Shown here: piece by piece, positions 7,461 to 14,370 of the stretch
Numbering within the stretch: position 1 is the stretch's first letter
How the letters are laid out: the number at the start of each line of letters is the position of its first letter
Assembly: GCA_040374085.1 (NCBI GenBank)
Contig: JBEIVB010000066.1
Coordinates: 1 to 14,579 of the forward strand
Length of the DNA stretch: 14,579 nucleotides
Origin: JBEIVB01 sp040374085
GTDB lineage: Bacteria > Bacteroidota > Bacteroidia > UBA4408
Direction: 5' to 3'
Made by a program: the position numbers and the translations under genes
Notes under the pieces: model-generated
What the model was told of the DNA's origin: nothing
Database searches by the model: none
Seen by the model: the letters and a program-made list of their open reading frames with translations, nothing else

Positions 7461-10400
7461 TTATTGGTGCTGCAGGAGCTGTATGAAGCCGGATGAACCA
7501 TACTCCTTTCCATCGTAACCAATTGCGCGGTAAACGAAGTAGTACACTCCATCGTCCACCATGCTGCTCGACTGCCTGGTTCCATCCCACACATCCAGGT
7601 AACGTTCTGTGGAGGCAATGCCGGTAAACTGCGTTTGCTTGATGTTGTTTCCCCAGCGATCGAAAATGTCTATGGAGAAGTCTTTTACGTTGTTTACCGA
7701 AATGCGCACCCAATCGTTTACCTTATCTCCATTGGGCGTAAACACATTTGGACACGATACGGCTGTTGGCTCCTCGAGGATCTTAACTACGATGGTGTCG
7801 CTTGCATTGCATCCACCCACAGAACCCACCCGCACAAAATAGGTGTCGGCAACGGAGACCTGAATGGTTTGGGTGGCATCGCCCGTATTCCAAAGCCACT
7901 GTCCACCCGGACCCGCATCGAGCGTGAGGATAAAGGGGGCGGATACCACGGTGTCGTTGCCCAGGTTTACCGCAGGTGCCGCTACCAAACTCACCAAAAT
8001 GGAATCGGTGTCTTGACAGGTTCCATTGTCCACCCGAACGGAATAGATGCCGGCCAAACCCACGCTGATGGTTTGGCTGGTTTGAGCTGTAGACCATAGA
8101 AAAGTTGAACCCGCATTACCGGCATCGAGGATTAGATTGGCGCCTGCGCAAAGGCTTGGGTCTGGACCTAAATTCACCACAGGAGCCACTGCGTTGGTGA
8201 TGGTAATGGTGTCCGTTTTGCTGCACACTCCGTTGCTGACCCTAACGTAATAAACGCCGGATGCGCTAACCAAAATGGTGCGGGTAATCTGCGTGTTCGA
8301 CCATAGATACGTTCCCCCCGGATTGCCGGCATCGAGCACCAATGAGCTTCCCGGACACAAGGCCACATCGTTGCCGAGGTTTACCACAGGAATGGGTGCA
8401 AGGGCAACCGAGGCACTGTCGCTGAGCACACAACCCGAGCGGGTTACGGTTACGGCGTATGTGCCGGCGGCATTAACGGAAATGCTTTGCGAGGTTTGAC
8501 CGGTGCTCCATTGGAATGAATCGGCAGCGCCGGCGTTTAGGGTGAGCGATGTGCCTGCGCAAATTGTGGTGTCGGCACCTAAATTGGGCGGGGCGGCAAG
8601 GGCAATCACAACGGTATCGCGAGAAGGGCAGGGCGTAGAGGCATCTTTCACTACAAAGTAGGTTCCGGGGTTGGTGGTAACCAGGGTCTGAGAAGTGGTG
8701 CCGTTGCTCCACAACCACGAGGAAGCTGGTCCGGCATTCAGGGTAATGCTTTGCGCGGTTCCACACAGCACCGTGTCGGGGCCCAGGAAATTGGTGCTTA
8801 TGGATCCACCTACCACAACCACGCTCACCGTTGCCGTATCTGCAACGTTGCATTTGCTGGGGTCGGTAACCACCAAGGTAACCAAATAGGTACCTGCCGC
8901 AGCAAACACGTGCTGTGGGTTTGAGGTGGTGTCGATGGGTGAACCGTCGCCAAAATTCCAGCGCTTCTGAGGAGCACTGCTGGTATTGGAAAAATTCACC
9001 CCAAGTCCGGTACACACGGGGCCGGAAGGGTCAACTAGGATTTCTGCGTGAACCGTGGTTTGAAAATCCATTTTAAACAGGGCGATGTCGTAGGAAAAGG
9101 AATTCTTAACCGTTGAAATTGCGCCCGGTGTGGTGGTCATGTTCGATCCATCCTGACAGATCACCTGCATCACCAAACCCGCTTTGTCGAAGAAGCAATT
9201 GCCGCCATCGTTATGGTCTCCATAGCCTTCACCGGGTGCAAGCAGGGCTCCGAAATAAGAACCGTAGAGTAGGGAAGAGGCATTGGTGCTCAAAACCAAC
9301 ATGTGAAAATCTCTTCCATCGGTGGTATCTTGCAGGGCATTGGGGGTGAGCGGAAAATTGGTACCGTCGCGCGACCAACCCATGGAAAATATATTCCCAC
9401 ACACATCCAGCATAAACCCGGTAGGAATAAAGATGTTGGTGTCGATTCCGTTGCCGTAAACCGTGTAAAACTCGCGCTGCGTAAGCCCTGAGTTGTAGCG
9501 GCTGATGAACAGATTGCTGCCTGGCACACCGTAGCAGCCCGCACTAATGGCTTCCGGCGCACTGGTTTGCCCCAGAATTACGGGGTTTCCGGAGGCATCT
9601 AAATCGAGAAAATAAACCTGGTCGATGCCGTTGGTTCCAACAAAAGTGGAGGCCGATAACGTGCTTGCATTGTTGGAAAGTTTTAGGATGAAACCATCAA
9701 GAGAATCGCCCTGGAAGGTGCTGTGGTACGCTCCGGGGGTAGAAGGGAAATCGGTGCTTCTGGTTGCCCCGCACAAAAACACATCGCCTCCACTGTTTCT
9801 GCGCATACCATAGCATCCGTCTGCTCCAGACCCACCAATAAAGGTGCTGTACAACAGGGTGGATAAATCGGAACTCAATTTTACCAGTATTCCATCTTGC
9901 CCACCCCCGTTAAACGTGGGGTCGTATGCTCCCGCTGTAACCGGAAAATCGCTGCTTCCGGTGTACCCGGCAAAGAAAATGTTACCTGCCGCATCGAATT
10001 CAAGCTCTCCACGCTCCTTGCCTAATTCGGAGATCGCCTCTATTTCGTTGAAGCCCTCTGCATTTGACCCACCCAAATAAGAAGAGGCCAAAAGAGTGCT
10101 TCCGGAAGGATTCATTTTTGCGATGAAGTAATCGATGGTTCCAATCGTATCCAAAGAGTTGTCGTAGCAGCCGGGGGTTACCGGAAAATCGGCAGAGGTG
10201 GTTACCCCAACCACCACCAGGTTGCCGTCTTTATCCACCTTGGAGTTACGGGGAAAATCAAAAGGAATGCTTCCCCCCAAAAATGTGGCATAGAGAAAAT
10301 CGGAACCCGAGGGCGATATTTTGCTGATCACCATAACGTAGTAGCCCGGATAATTGGAGAGGTAAGACCCCAAGGTTGTGGGATAACCGGGCCCGAACGA

Positions 10401-11231
10401 AACTCCGGTGGTGTAGATGTTTCCCTGTTTGTCGCTGGTGGATAGCCAGCCCATGGTGGTTGAAATAGACCCGGAGTAGGTGGCTGCCACCAGCACCGGA
10501 TCAATTACTAAGGGATAACTTTTGTTGTATGCATCGGAACAAACAAATCCCACCACGTTTTCGCGCAACACATACCGGCATTTCACGTTCACCTTTTTGC
10601 CGCCGATGATCTGATAGGCTTCCGGAATCTGCTCGGTGATGGTGCCCACAGATGTGGGAATCAACAAATGCCCATCCTCGCTGATGCTGAGGTTGTTTAC
10701 GCCCGTGTAGCGCATGCGCACCTGTTGAAGATCGGCATTGGGAGCAAGAAAAAGGTCGTACTTAAACGCACCGTTTTGCTGATGTGCCAAAAGGTCAACA
10801 CCCGCATACAAACCCGTGTACGCAACCTCTTCAAACAAGGCCACCTTAGAGGCCCACTGAGAAGGTTTGTTGCCAACGAAATAATTGTGGTACTTCTTCA
10901 ACTTGCCTTTGGGTACCAGGCCGGCATCCGCACGGGCACCCTCGAAACTCATGCGGTAGGCATGCCCACCCGGGTGCACCATATCTGCGGGATTCTTGGC
11001 TTGGTGAATGGATTCATGCACCGCCTCGCCTTGCTCTGTATTTAAGAGCACCACCGTAAAAGAACGCTGTTCGAGAAAAACCCTGCCGCCCTTAAAATCG
11101 GCCGCATACTTAACCTGAGCAGGCCACTGATTGCGGTTCTCTATAAAGCCGTCGCGGCCTTTTTCTGCCCATGCCGGTAGAGAAAACAAACATGTGGCGT
11201 GCAACAGAAGCAAAAGGGATGCGTGTTTCAT
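7461..11231 (-). CDS. Giant secreted T9SS protein: DUF7948, SBBP propeller, PKD, Ig-like repeats, type B sorting domain
   Basis: 1256 residues from the ATG at 11231. The frame runs open a further 89 codons upstream, but only this Met is followed by a clear signal peptide (hydrophobic 'LLLLLHATCLFSLPAWA', cleavage after AWA ~22). Domains: ~25-245 DUF7948-like ('FIENRNQWPAQVKYAADF'); ~245-735 SBBP-type repeats with recurring 'SSDFPVTAGAYD' and 'YSTFIGGSGADG' patterns; ~734-807 PKD ('RWNFGDGSP', 'AAGTYLVTLVVTD'); ~808-1160 five Ig-like repeats of ~69 residues; ~1160-1256 the gliding-motility-associated C-terminal (type B) domain, 'CPNVFTPNGDKVND' to 'SGFIQLLQ'. Family knowledge: type B cargo is exported by T9SS and displayed or shed at the surface, often as adhesin-like or matrix protein. 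It appears monocistronic. No catalytic motif is seen. Confidence 0.92.
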   Translation of the reverse strand: MKHASLLLLLHATCLFSLPAWAEKGRDGFIENRNQWPAQVKYAADFKGGRVFLEQRSFTVVLLNTEQGEAVHESIHQAKNPADMVHPGGHAYRMSFEGARADAGLVPKGKLKKYHNYFVGNKPSQWASKVALFEEVAYTGLYAGVDLLAHQQNGAFKYDLFLAPNADLQQVRMRYTGVNNLSISEDGHLLIPTSVGTITEQIPEAYQIIGGKKVNVKCRYVLRENVVGFVCSDAYNKSYPLVIDPVLVAATYSGSISTTMGWLSTSDKQGNIYTTGVSFGPGYPTTLGSYLSNYPGYYVMVISKISPSGSDFLYATFLGGSIPFDFPRNSKVDKDGNLVVVGVTTSADFPVTPGCYDNSLDTIGTIDYFIAKMNPSGSTLLASSYLGGSNAEGFNEIEAISELGKERGELEFDAAGNIFFAGYTGSSDFPVTAGAYDPTFNGGGQDGILVKLSSDLSTLLYSTFIGGSGADGCYGMRRNSGGDVFLCGATRSTDFPSTPGAYHSTFQGDSLDGFILKLSNNASTLSASTFVGTNGIDQVYFLDLDASGNPVILGQTSAPEAISAGCYGVPGSNLFISRYNSGLTQREFYTVYGNGIDTNIFIPTGFMLDVCGNIFSMGWSRDGTNFPLTPNALQDTTDGRDFHMLVLSTNASSLLYGSYFGALLAPGEGYGDHNDGGNCFFDKAGLVMQVICQDGSNMTTTPGAISTVKNSFSYDIALFKMDFQTTVHAEILVDPSGPVCTGLGVNFSNTSSAPQKRWNFGDGSPIDTTSNPQHVFAAAGTYLVTLVVTDPSKCNVADTATVSVVVVGGSISTNFLGPDTVLCGTAQSITLNAGPASSWLWSNGTTSQTLVTTNPGTYFVVKDASTPCPSRDTVVIALAAPPNLGADTTICAGTSLTLNAGAADSFQWSTGQTSQSISVNAAGTYAVTVTRSGCVLSDSASVALAPIPVVNLGNDVALCPGSSLVLDAGNPGGTYLWSNTQITRTILVSASGVYYVRVSNGVCSKTDTITITNAVAPVVNLGPDPSLCAGANLILDAGNAGSTFLWSTAQTSQTISVGLAGIYSVRVDNGTCQDTDSILVSLVAAPAVNLGNDTVVSAPFILTLDAGPGGQWLWNTGDATQTIQVSVADTYFVRVGSVGGCNASDTIVVKILEEPTAVSCPNVFTPNGDKVNDWVRISVNNVKDFSIDIFDRWGNNIKQTQFTGIASTERYLDVWDGTRQSSSMVDDGVYYFVYRAIGYDGKEYGSSGFIQLLQHQ
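7751..8806 (-). repeat. Five tandem Ig-like repeats in the T9SS protein
   Basis: Five units of ~69 residues share 'N-L-G-x-D-x-x-x-C-x-G-x-x-L-x-L-D/N-A-G', then 'W-S-x-G-x-T-S-Q-T-I', then 'G-x-Y-x-V-x-V', then 'D-x-I-x-V'. Each probably folds as an Ig-like beta-sandwich, with a Cys pair in most units. The fifth unit, next to the sorting domain, lacks the first Cys ('DTVVSAPFILTLDAG'), consistent with its end-cap position. Edges are approximate. Confidence 0.75.
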
Positions 11232-11859
11232 AAGAGATAAGCTTTCGAAGCAAATTCGATTATAATACATAATTGATAAGAAAAATTGTTTGTTTTCTCG
11301 GCAAGTGCGAAACAACGGGTTGGAGGATTGGTAATGTCTTGGGATGGCTACCGGTGAGGGAATGCATACATGCCATCGATGCGAAACGAGGCCCTGCACC
11401 CAATAACGGGGTTGGGCATACAAATTTTTCGGAGCGATGCGCGCCAAATCGCGTGAAAAGCCCCCCGCGTCTGAGGCCAAAGAAAAAGCAGAAAACACAG
11501 CATCCTATGAACGCAACTGCGGCAATATCGACTGGAAAATGAACCTTCGTTGAGAATAGAATCCCAGCAACATTTCCTTCAGGAAACGGGGTTCCCAACT
11601 CAATAAACCGGAAAAACGGCAAACCAGAAAATCCCATGCTGCCTGCCAACACGAAATTTTAAAGGCATTGGTTTACCCTTTCCCTCATTTTTTTTGGTGG
11701 ACATTCTCTTTTCCGGGCAAAGCCAAATGGCCCAAGCCGGTGGCAACAACTGCAGGTTTGTGTACCCTAGCGGGCGGCGCATCCGACAACCGGCAGCAGG
11801 TTCAAAAACATGTGCCTACAGATATTCCTTCAATCGGCAGCAGGTTCAAAAACATGTGC
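11232..11859. other. 628-bp intergenic region upstream of the T9SS gene
   Basis: No gene is supported here. The minus strand is open from a GTG at 11652 down to 11260 (130 codons), but its translation has no recognisable domain, and it would end just upstream of the T9SS gene's ATG. The segment next to the T9SS start (about 11240-11280) is A+T rich and is the likely promoter region for that gene; no exact TAnnTTTG box was found. The right end holds the first copy of a 44-bp tandem duplication (separate entry). Confidence 0.5.
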
Positions 11860-11877
11860 CTACAGATATTCCTTCAA
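11791..11877. repeat. Tandem duplication, 44-bp period, spanning the thioesterase stop codon
   Basis: Copy 1 (11791-11833) and copy 2 (11835-11877) are identical over 43 bp, starting CGGCAGCAGGTTC and ending ATATTCCTTCAA, with one extra T between them. Copy 2 contains the last six codons of the thioesterase gene including its TAG (11860-11862); copy 1 is a downstream duplicate that repeats the stop. The perfect identity suggests a recent duplication or slippage event. The reading frame is not altered. Confidence 0.95.
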
Positions 11878-12336
11878 AAACGGCTGCATCTCCAGTTCGA
11901 TGTCTTTTCGGAGCTGCATCAGCTTTTTGGCGTAGTGCTCGAGGTGCTTGTCTTTTTCGGTCATAGGCTCCCAATGCCGCACGGGTTTGGGGTTTCCGTT
12001 TTCGTCCACCGAAACAAACACAATCACACAATGCGTGGTTTTGGTGAACTCGGGATCGGAAATTTTTCTCGAGAACACATCTACCGCAATGTGAATGCTG
12101 GTTTTGCCGGTGTAGATCACCTTTGCCACAAGCTTCACCAGGTTGCCTATTTGGATGGGTTTAAAAAAGCGTATGCCTCCGGCGTACACCGTAACGCAAT
12201 ACCCTTGCGCCCAGGAAGAGGCGCAGGCAAAGGCCGTTTGGTCGATCCATTTCATAACGGCGCCGCCGTGCACCTTGCCCCCAAAGTTTACATCACCGGG
12301 TTCTGAAATGAACTGAAAGGTTATTTTGTTTTCCAT
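11860..12336 (-). CDS. Hotdog-fold acyl-CoA thioesterase
   Basis: 158 residues with an ATG start, the usual size for the YciA/BACH-like branch of 4HBT thioesterases, which hydrolyse acyl-CoA to free acid and CoA in the cytoplasm. The signature is at the N-terminus: N17, 'FGGKVHGGAVMKWIDQTA' with H23-G24-G25 and D32 (the catalytic Asn/Asp pair of the family), then the central strand 'VYAGGIRFFKPIQIGN'. The later strands ('SIHIAVDVFS', 'THCVIVFVSVDENGNPKPV') match the fold. The C-terminal ~30 residues are charged and helical. It stands alone, with long gaps on both sides. The chain-length preference cannot be read from sequence. Confidence 0.9.
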   Translation of the reverse strand: MENKITFQFISEPGDVNFGGKVHGGAVMKWIDQTAFACASSWAQGYCVTVYAGGIRFFKPIQIGNLVKLVAKVIYTGKTSIHIAVDVFSRKISDPEFTKTTHCVIVFVSVDENGNPKPVRHWEPMTEKDKHLEHYAKKLMQLRKDIELEMQPFLKEYL

Positions 12337-12808
12337 AGGTGTGGGATGTGGCTGTGGTAAAGGTCATGAAAATTGTTTTTATGCCGAGGGTCAACATAAG
12401 AACGAATCCGAACCGGCTGCACATCCTTATCATGAGGTGGTCGGGTATGTTTCATCTACAGCCTAATCCGATTGGCTAAAGAGCCGAAGGTTATGGCCAT
12501 TAAGGCGGGTTTAACGGTAAACGCCTTCACAATACCTCCAATCATGCCCGATAGGGTAGTAAACGCTCCTGAATCGTGTCTGTGGTTCATGGTTCTTGCC
12601 TGTTGCAGAGGCAAGATTCGGACATGGAGTTAGGAGGGAGTTGACGGCTGGGGGTGGTTGTGGATATTTTTGGGTATTTGTGTAAGTTTGTCAGTAAACA
12701 CCAGAATCTACAACAAGTGCTGTTTTGTAGTTCATAACTCAAAAAGCCTAATATTAACCGAGCTACCAACAACTAATCGCCAATCGGCAATTTGTCAAAT
12801 AAGGAAAC
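12337..12808. other. 472-bp gap: transition from core to A+T-rich accessory DNA
   Basis: No gene is supported. The left part resembles flanking core DNA in composition. From ~12,650 it turns A+T rich. It contains a 44-codon minus-strand frame (12456-12590) judged unlikely to be a gene, a weak possible relative of the repeat element found further right (12476-12521), an imperfect hairpin AAGGCG(GG)TTTA / TAAACGCCTT (12502-12527), and candidate promoter boxes before the nuclease-fold gene. Confidence 0.5.
12665..12690 (+). promoter_or_regulatory. Candidate Bacteroidota -7 boxes upstream of the nuclease-fold gene
   Basis: TATTTTTG (12665-12672) and TAAGTTTG (12683-12690) each match the Bacteroidota -7 consensus TAnnTTTG exactly on the plus strand. 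A GTTG at 12640-12643 or 12657-12660 could serve as a weak -33 element (spacing 21-22 rather than about 19). They lie ~120-145 bp before the ATG at 12809. A+T-rich DNA yields such matches by chance, so this is only suggestive. Confidence 0.3.
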
Positions 12809-13297
12809 ATGGACGAACTATTCAAAAAAGCAGGTGGGCTATTAAAGTCCTTCAAAGATGGGTTAAATGGCCTAAATGCGGTAGATGTTTCTGATGTTGT
12901 TTCAGATATCAATGAATGCAATATCTACTCAAGAAACTATCCTTCAGAAAAAGATTGCGAGCAAACTATTTTAAAGCATCTTCGCTCAAAGTCTGGATAC
13001 ACTAATGTGCATCAGCAATTTAGTGTAGGAGGAAATTTGGCTTTAAAAATTGACCTTGACATTGATGAGCGCATAGGCGTGGAGATTAAACTGGCGGAAG
13101 AATTAGTCAAGAACGCAAGCAATGCCCAAAGGTTGTTGGGGCAAGCTCTTTACTATTCAAAAAGGAAATATCAACAAAATGTAATTGTTTTGGTAATTGG
13201 TCCAAATAAGCTGCAAAGTGACCCGCTGATAAAAGAGCTTGCTTCTTTTATTGAGATTGATTTGAACCTTACCTTTATTTACAAAGCCTTCAAATAA
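12809..13297 (+). CDS. Probable PD-(D/E)XK nuclease-fold protein
   Basis: 162 residues with an ATG start. The N-terminal ~45 residues are helical with no known domain. The rest has the layout of the PD-(D/E)XK fold: E51 in a helix ('CEQTILKHL'), D82 in 'LALKIDLDID', E92-x-K94 in 'GVEIKL', then a helix with Q112 ('LLGQALYYSKRKY') and a hydrophobic strand 'NVIVLVIG'. Known family members cleave nucleic acids with Mg2+ bound by the D and E residues. All key residues are present, so it could be active. Its DNA is clearly more A+T rich than the genes to the left. A SIR2-like gene fragment begins 103 bp after its stop on the same strand, suggesting a former two-gene defence operon (inference). The fold is assigned by eye; a specific subfamily is not recognised. 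Confidence 0.65.
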   Translation: MDELFKKAGGLLKSFKDGLNGLNAVDVSDVVSDINECNIYSRNYPSEKDCEQTILKHLRSKSGYTNVHQQFSVGGNLALKIDLDIDERIGVEIKLAEELVKNASNAQRLLGQALYYSKRKYQQNVIVLVIGPNKLQSDPLIKELASFIEIDLNLTFIYKAFK

Positions 13298-13400
13298 TCA
13301 TCTTATAGAAGTATTTTGTTTTAGATTATTGTCTTACATAGCTCTTTAAATTAAGGCCTTTACTTCCAATTTATAGAATCAAAAATAATTTTGTTATCTA

Positions 13401-13460
13401 ATGATTAGCAGAGGTTCAGTTATACTCACTGGTGCAGGTGCATCATATGAATTGGAGTGA
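13401..13460 (+). pseudogene. SIR2-like gene, 5' fragment only (19 codons)
   Basis: The ATG at 13401 opens a 19-codon frame, M-I-S-R-G-S-V-I-L-T-G-A-G-A-S-Y-E-L-E, then TGA. 'VILTGAGAS' is the first nucleotide-binding motif of SIR2-family NAD-binding proteins, and 'GAGASYELE' in particular resembles the start of SIR2-like proteins found in bacterial defence systems. The frame stops exactly at the first base of the repeat element at 13458 (TGAAGCCTTC). No continuation of the domain is visible in any frame beyond it. I read this as a gene truncated by insertion of, or recombination at, the element. With only 19 residues the identification rests on one motif. Confidence 0.5.
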
Positions 13461-13586
13461 AGCCTTCCCCCGGGTAGGCGCCTAACGGAGGTTTGAATTT
13501 ACTAAAGCGCCATAGTCCATGGGCACATGGAGCCTACGAAGGTTGTTTTAATACTGGGTTAAAATGGGGTGGGGATGGAGTTAAAC
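13458..13586. repeat. Interspersed repeat element, copy 1 (129 bp)
   Basis: It shares with the copy at 13978-14131, in the same order: TGAAGCCTTC at the left end (exact); CTAAAGCG in the middle (13502-13509, exact); an ungapped 43-bp block (13522-13564 against 14066-14108) with 33 identical bases, ending GGGTTAAAA; and a closing GTTAAAC (13580-13586; GTTTAAC in copy 2). It also contains GCCTAAC (13470-13476 region) and a palindrome TAGGCGCCTA. GTTAAAC and GCCTAAC fit the GTTRRRY / RYYYAAC cores of attC recombination sites, but the long stem of an attC site is not evident. It lies 22 nt beyond the stop of the minus-strand SWIM gene. Confidence 0.7.
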
Positions 13587-13608
13587 GTAATTTTCTGTGT
13601 GTTCGCTT

Positions 13609-13944
13609 TTATAGACCACGCATGATTTTTGCAACTTCCTTTTTTGTTGAGTCAACTTTTTTCTTAACCGCTTCAAGTTCTTTTTCGGCCTCTTTCAGTT
13701 GTGTCAATTTATTTTCAATTGGAGTTCCTTTAAGCAAGTCTGCAACTTGTTTTGTGTCCGTTTTGTTGTTGCTAATTACTTTTGAACTGACACCATTTAA
13801 AATTTCAAGACGGTGTTTGCAAACTTGCCCATTTTGTCCTGCTTGGCAAGTACATGAAGCACTCATATTTTGTCCATCAAAATTAAAATTTACTTCATAA
13901 GGTTCGTCAGAGCCACCCTGAATTAAAAAAATAATTGTCTGCAT
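13609..13944 (-). CDS. Small SWIM zinc-finger protein
   Basis: 111 residues from the ATG at 13944. The frame stays open upstream to 14079, but that part overlaps repeat copy 2 and reads like repeat translation, while the internal Met gives a compact protein preceded by an A-rich leader. Residues 31-44 are C-x-C-x8-C-x-H (C31, C33, C42, H44), the zinc ligands of a SWIM finger. Residues ~1-30 form the strands that usually precede it ('MQTIIFLIQGG', 'YEVNFNFDG'), and ~78-108 are a charged coiled coil ('LKEAEKELEAVKKKV'). SWIM fingers bind nucleic acid or protein partners, usually as part of larger proteins such as helicases or transposases; a free-standing one is unusual. The gene fits exactly between two repeat copies. 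Partner and role are unknown. Confidence 0.75.
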   Translation of the reverse strand: MQTIIFLIQGGSDEPYEVNFNFDGQNMSASCTCQAGQNGQVCKHRLEILNGVSSKVISNNKTDTKQVADLLKGTPIENKLTQLKEAEKELEAVKKKVDSTKKEVAKIMRGL

Positions 13945-13977
13945 AGATTTGATTTTATTGTTGTTGTCTTGTGAATC

Positions 13978-14131
13978 TGAAGCCTTCACACTCAACCTGC
14001 ACAAGCCGGACCCAAGCAAGCAACCTAAAGCGATAACGCAACCCATTGAATGCCTATAGCCAACCGGCACCCGAAGCACACGAAGCTTCTTTCAACACAG
14101 GGTTAAAACGAACCGTGGCTTCGTTTAACCC
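13978..14131. repeat. Interspersed repeat element, copy 2 (154 bp), ending in a hairpin
   Basis: Homologous to 13458-13586 but ~25 bp longer, with the extra length between the TGAAGCCTTC end (13978-13987) and the 43-bp conserved block (14066-14108). Its right end folds: 14100-14112 (GGGTTAAAACGAA) pairs with 14120-14131 (TTCGTTTAACCC) with one bulged A and a 7-nt loop; a CAACA/TGTTG pair (14093-14097 / 14137-14141) may extend the stem. It starts 33 nt upstream of the SWIM gene's ATG and ends 29 nt beyond the stop of the last small basic gene. The hairpin could also act as a terminator for that cluster, though the T-run is poor. Confidence 0.7.
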
Positions 14132-14160
14132 TTATTTGTTGCCGGCTGTATTTCTTACTC

Positions 14161-14253
14161 CTACTTTTTCTTGGTACTTGTAGGCTTACTTGGTTTAGAT
14201 GGAGTACGTCCTTCGTTAATCTTTGTCGGTTTGGGAGCTTGTTTCTTTGCCAT
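14161..14253 (-). CDS. 30-residue basic Lys/Pro/Thr-rich protein
   Basis: The ATG at 14253 opens a 30-codon frame ending TAG. The protein begins M-A-K-K-Q-A-P-K-P and has a central E-G-R-T-P-S-K-P and a lysine-rich end (S-T-K-K-K). It is strongly basic and predicted unstructured. It is clearly paralogous to the 31-residue protein encoded 21 bp upstream on the same strand: both start M-A-K and share E-G(-T-R-G)-R-T-P-S-K-P. Two independent copies conserving the same core argue that these short frames are real genes rather than noise. I recognise no family. Nucleic-acid binding or a small cationic structural role is possible from composition only. Confidence 0.6.
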   Translation of the reverse strand: MAKKQAPKPTKINEGRTPSKPSKPTSTKKK

Positions 14254-14274
14254 GTGTCAACGTGTTTAAATGGT

Positions 14275-14370
14275 TTAATTTTTTGTCGGTTTTGCCGGTA
14301 ATGGTTTTGAAGGAGTCCTGCCTCTAGTCCCTTCTTTTGGTTTCGGTGGGGGGGGCGTCTGCTTAGCCAT
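14275..14370 (-). CDS. 31-residue basic Pro/Lys-rich protein, paralogue of its neighbour
   Basis: The ATG at 14370 shares its A with the TAA stop of the upstream membrane-protein gene (TAATG), a typical translational-coupling arrangement that supports this start. The protein is M-A-K-Q-T followed by four prolines, then E-G-T-R-G-R-T-P-S-K-P and a basic tail ending P-T-K-N. It has no hydrophobic segment and no Cys. It aligns with the 30-residue protein over most of its length with a two-residue difference in the core (EG-TRG-RTPSKP versus EG-RTPSKP). Function unknown. Confidence 0.6.
   Translation of the reverse strand: MAKQTPPPPKPKEGTRGRTPSKPLPAKPTKN

Noticed and set aside
11232..11498. 89-codon N-terminal extension of the giant T9SS protein
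   Set aside because: The internal Met at 11231 is followed by a textbook signal peptide; with the extension the signal peptide would be buried and export would fail.
11260..11652. 130-codon minus-strand open frame (GTG start) upstream of the T9SS gene
   Set aside because: No domain, unusual composition for a Bacteroidota protein, and overlapping open frames on both strands; it fits chance openness in G+C-rich intergenic DNA.
12456..12590. 44-codon minus-strand frame with an ATG start and a hydrophobic middle
   Set aside because: Its second half overlaps the possible degraded repeat and reads like translation of that repeat; there is no good ribosome site and no recognisable family.
12595..12615. 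CTTGCC...GGCAAG hairpin as a terminator
   Set aside because: Only a 6-bp stem, 9-nt loop and no T-run; there is no gene end nearby on either strand.
13493..13900. 135-codon plus-strand frame across repeat copy 1 and the SWIM gene
   Set aside because: It is antisense to the SWIM gene, whose C-x-C...C-x-H motif shows that the minus strand is the coding one.
13945..14079. 45-residue N-terminal extension of the SWIM protein
   Set aside because: It is encoded by repeat copy 2; the internal ATG at 13944 lies just outside the repeat and gives a compact protein.
13458..14131. Canonical integron attC sites
   Set aside because: Core-like heptamers occur, but the paired R''/L'' and L'/R' arms of a true attC site could not be aligned into a long stem, so the elements are reported as unclassified repeats.
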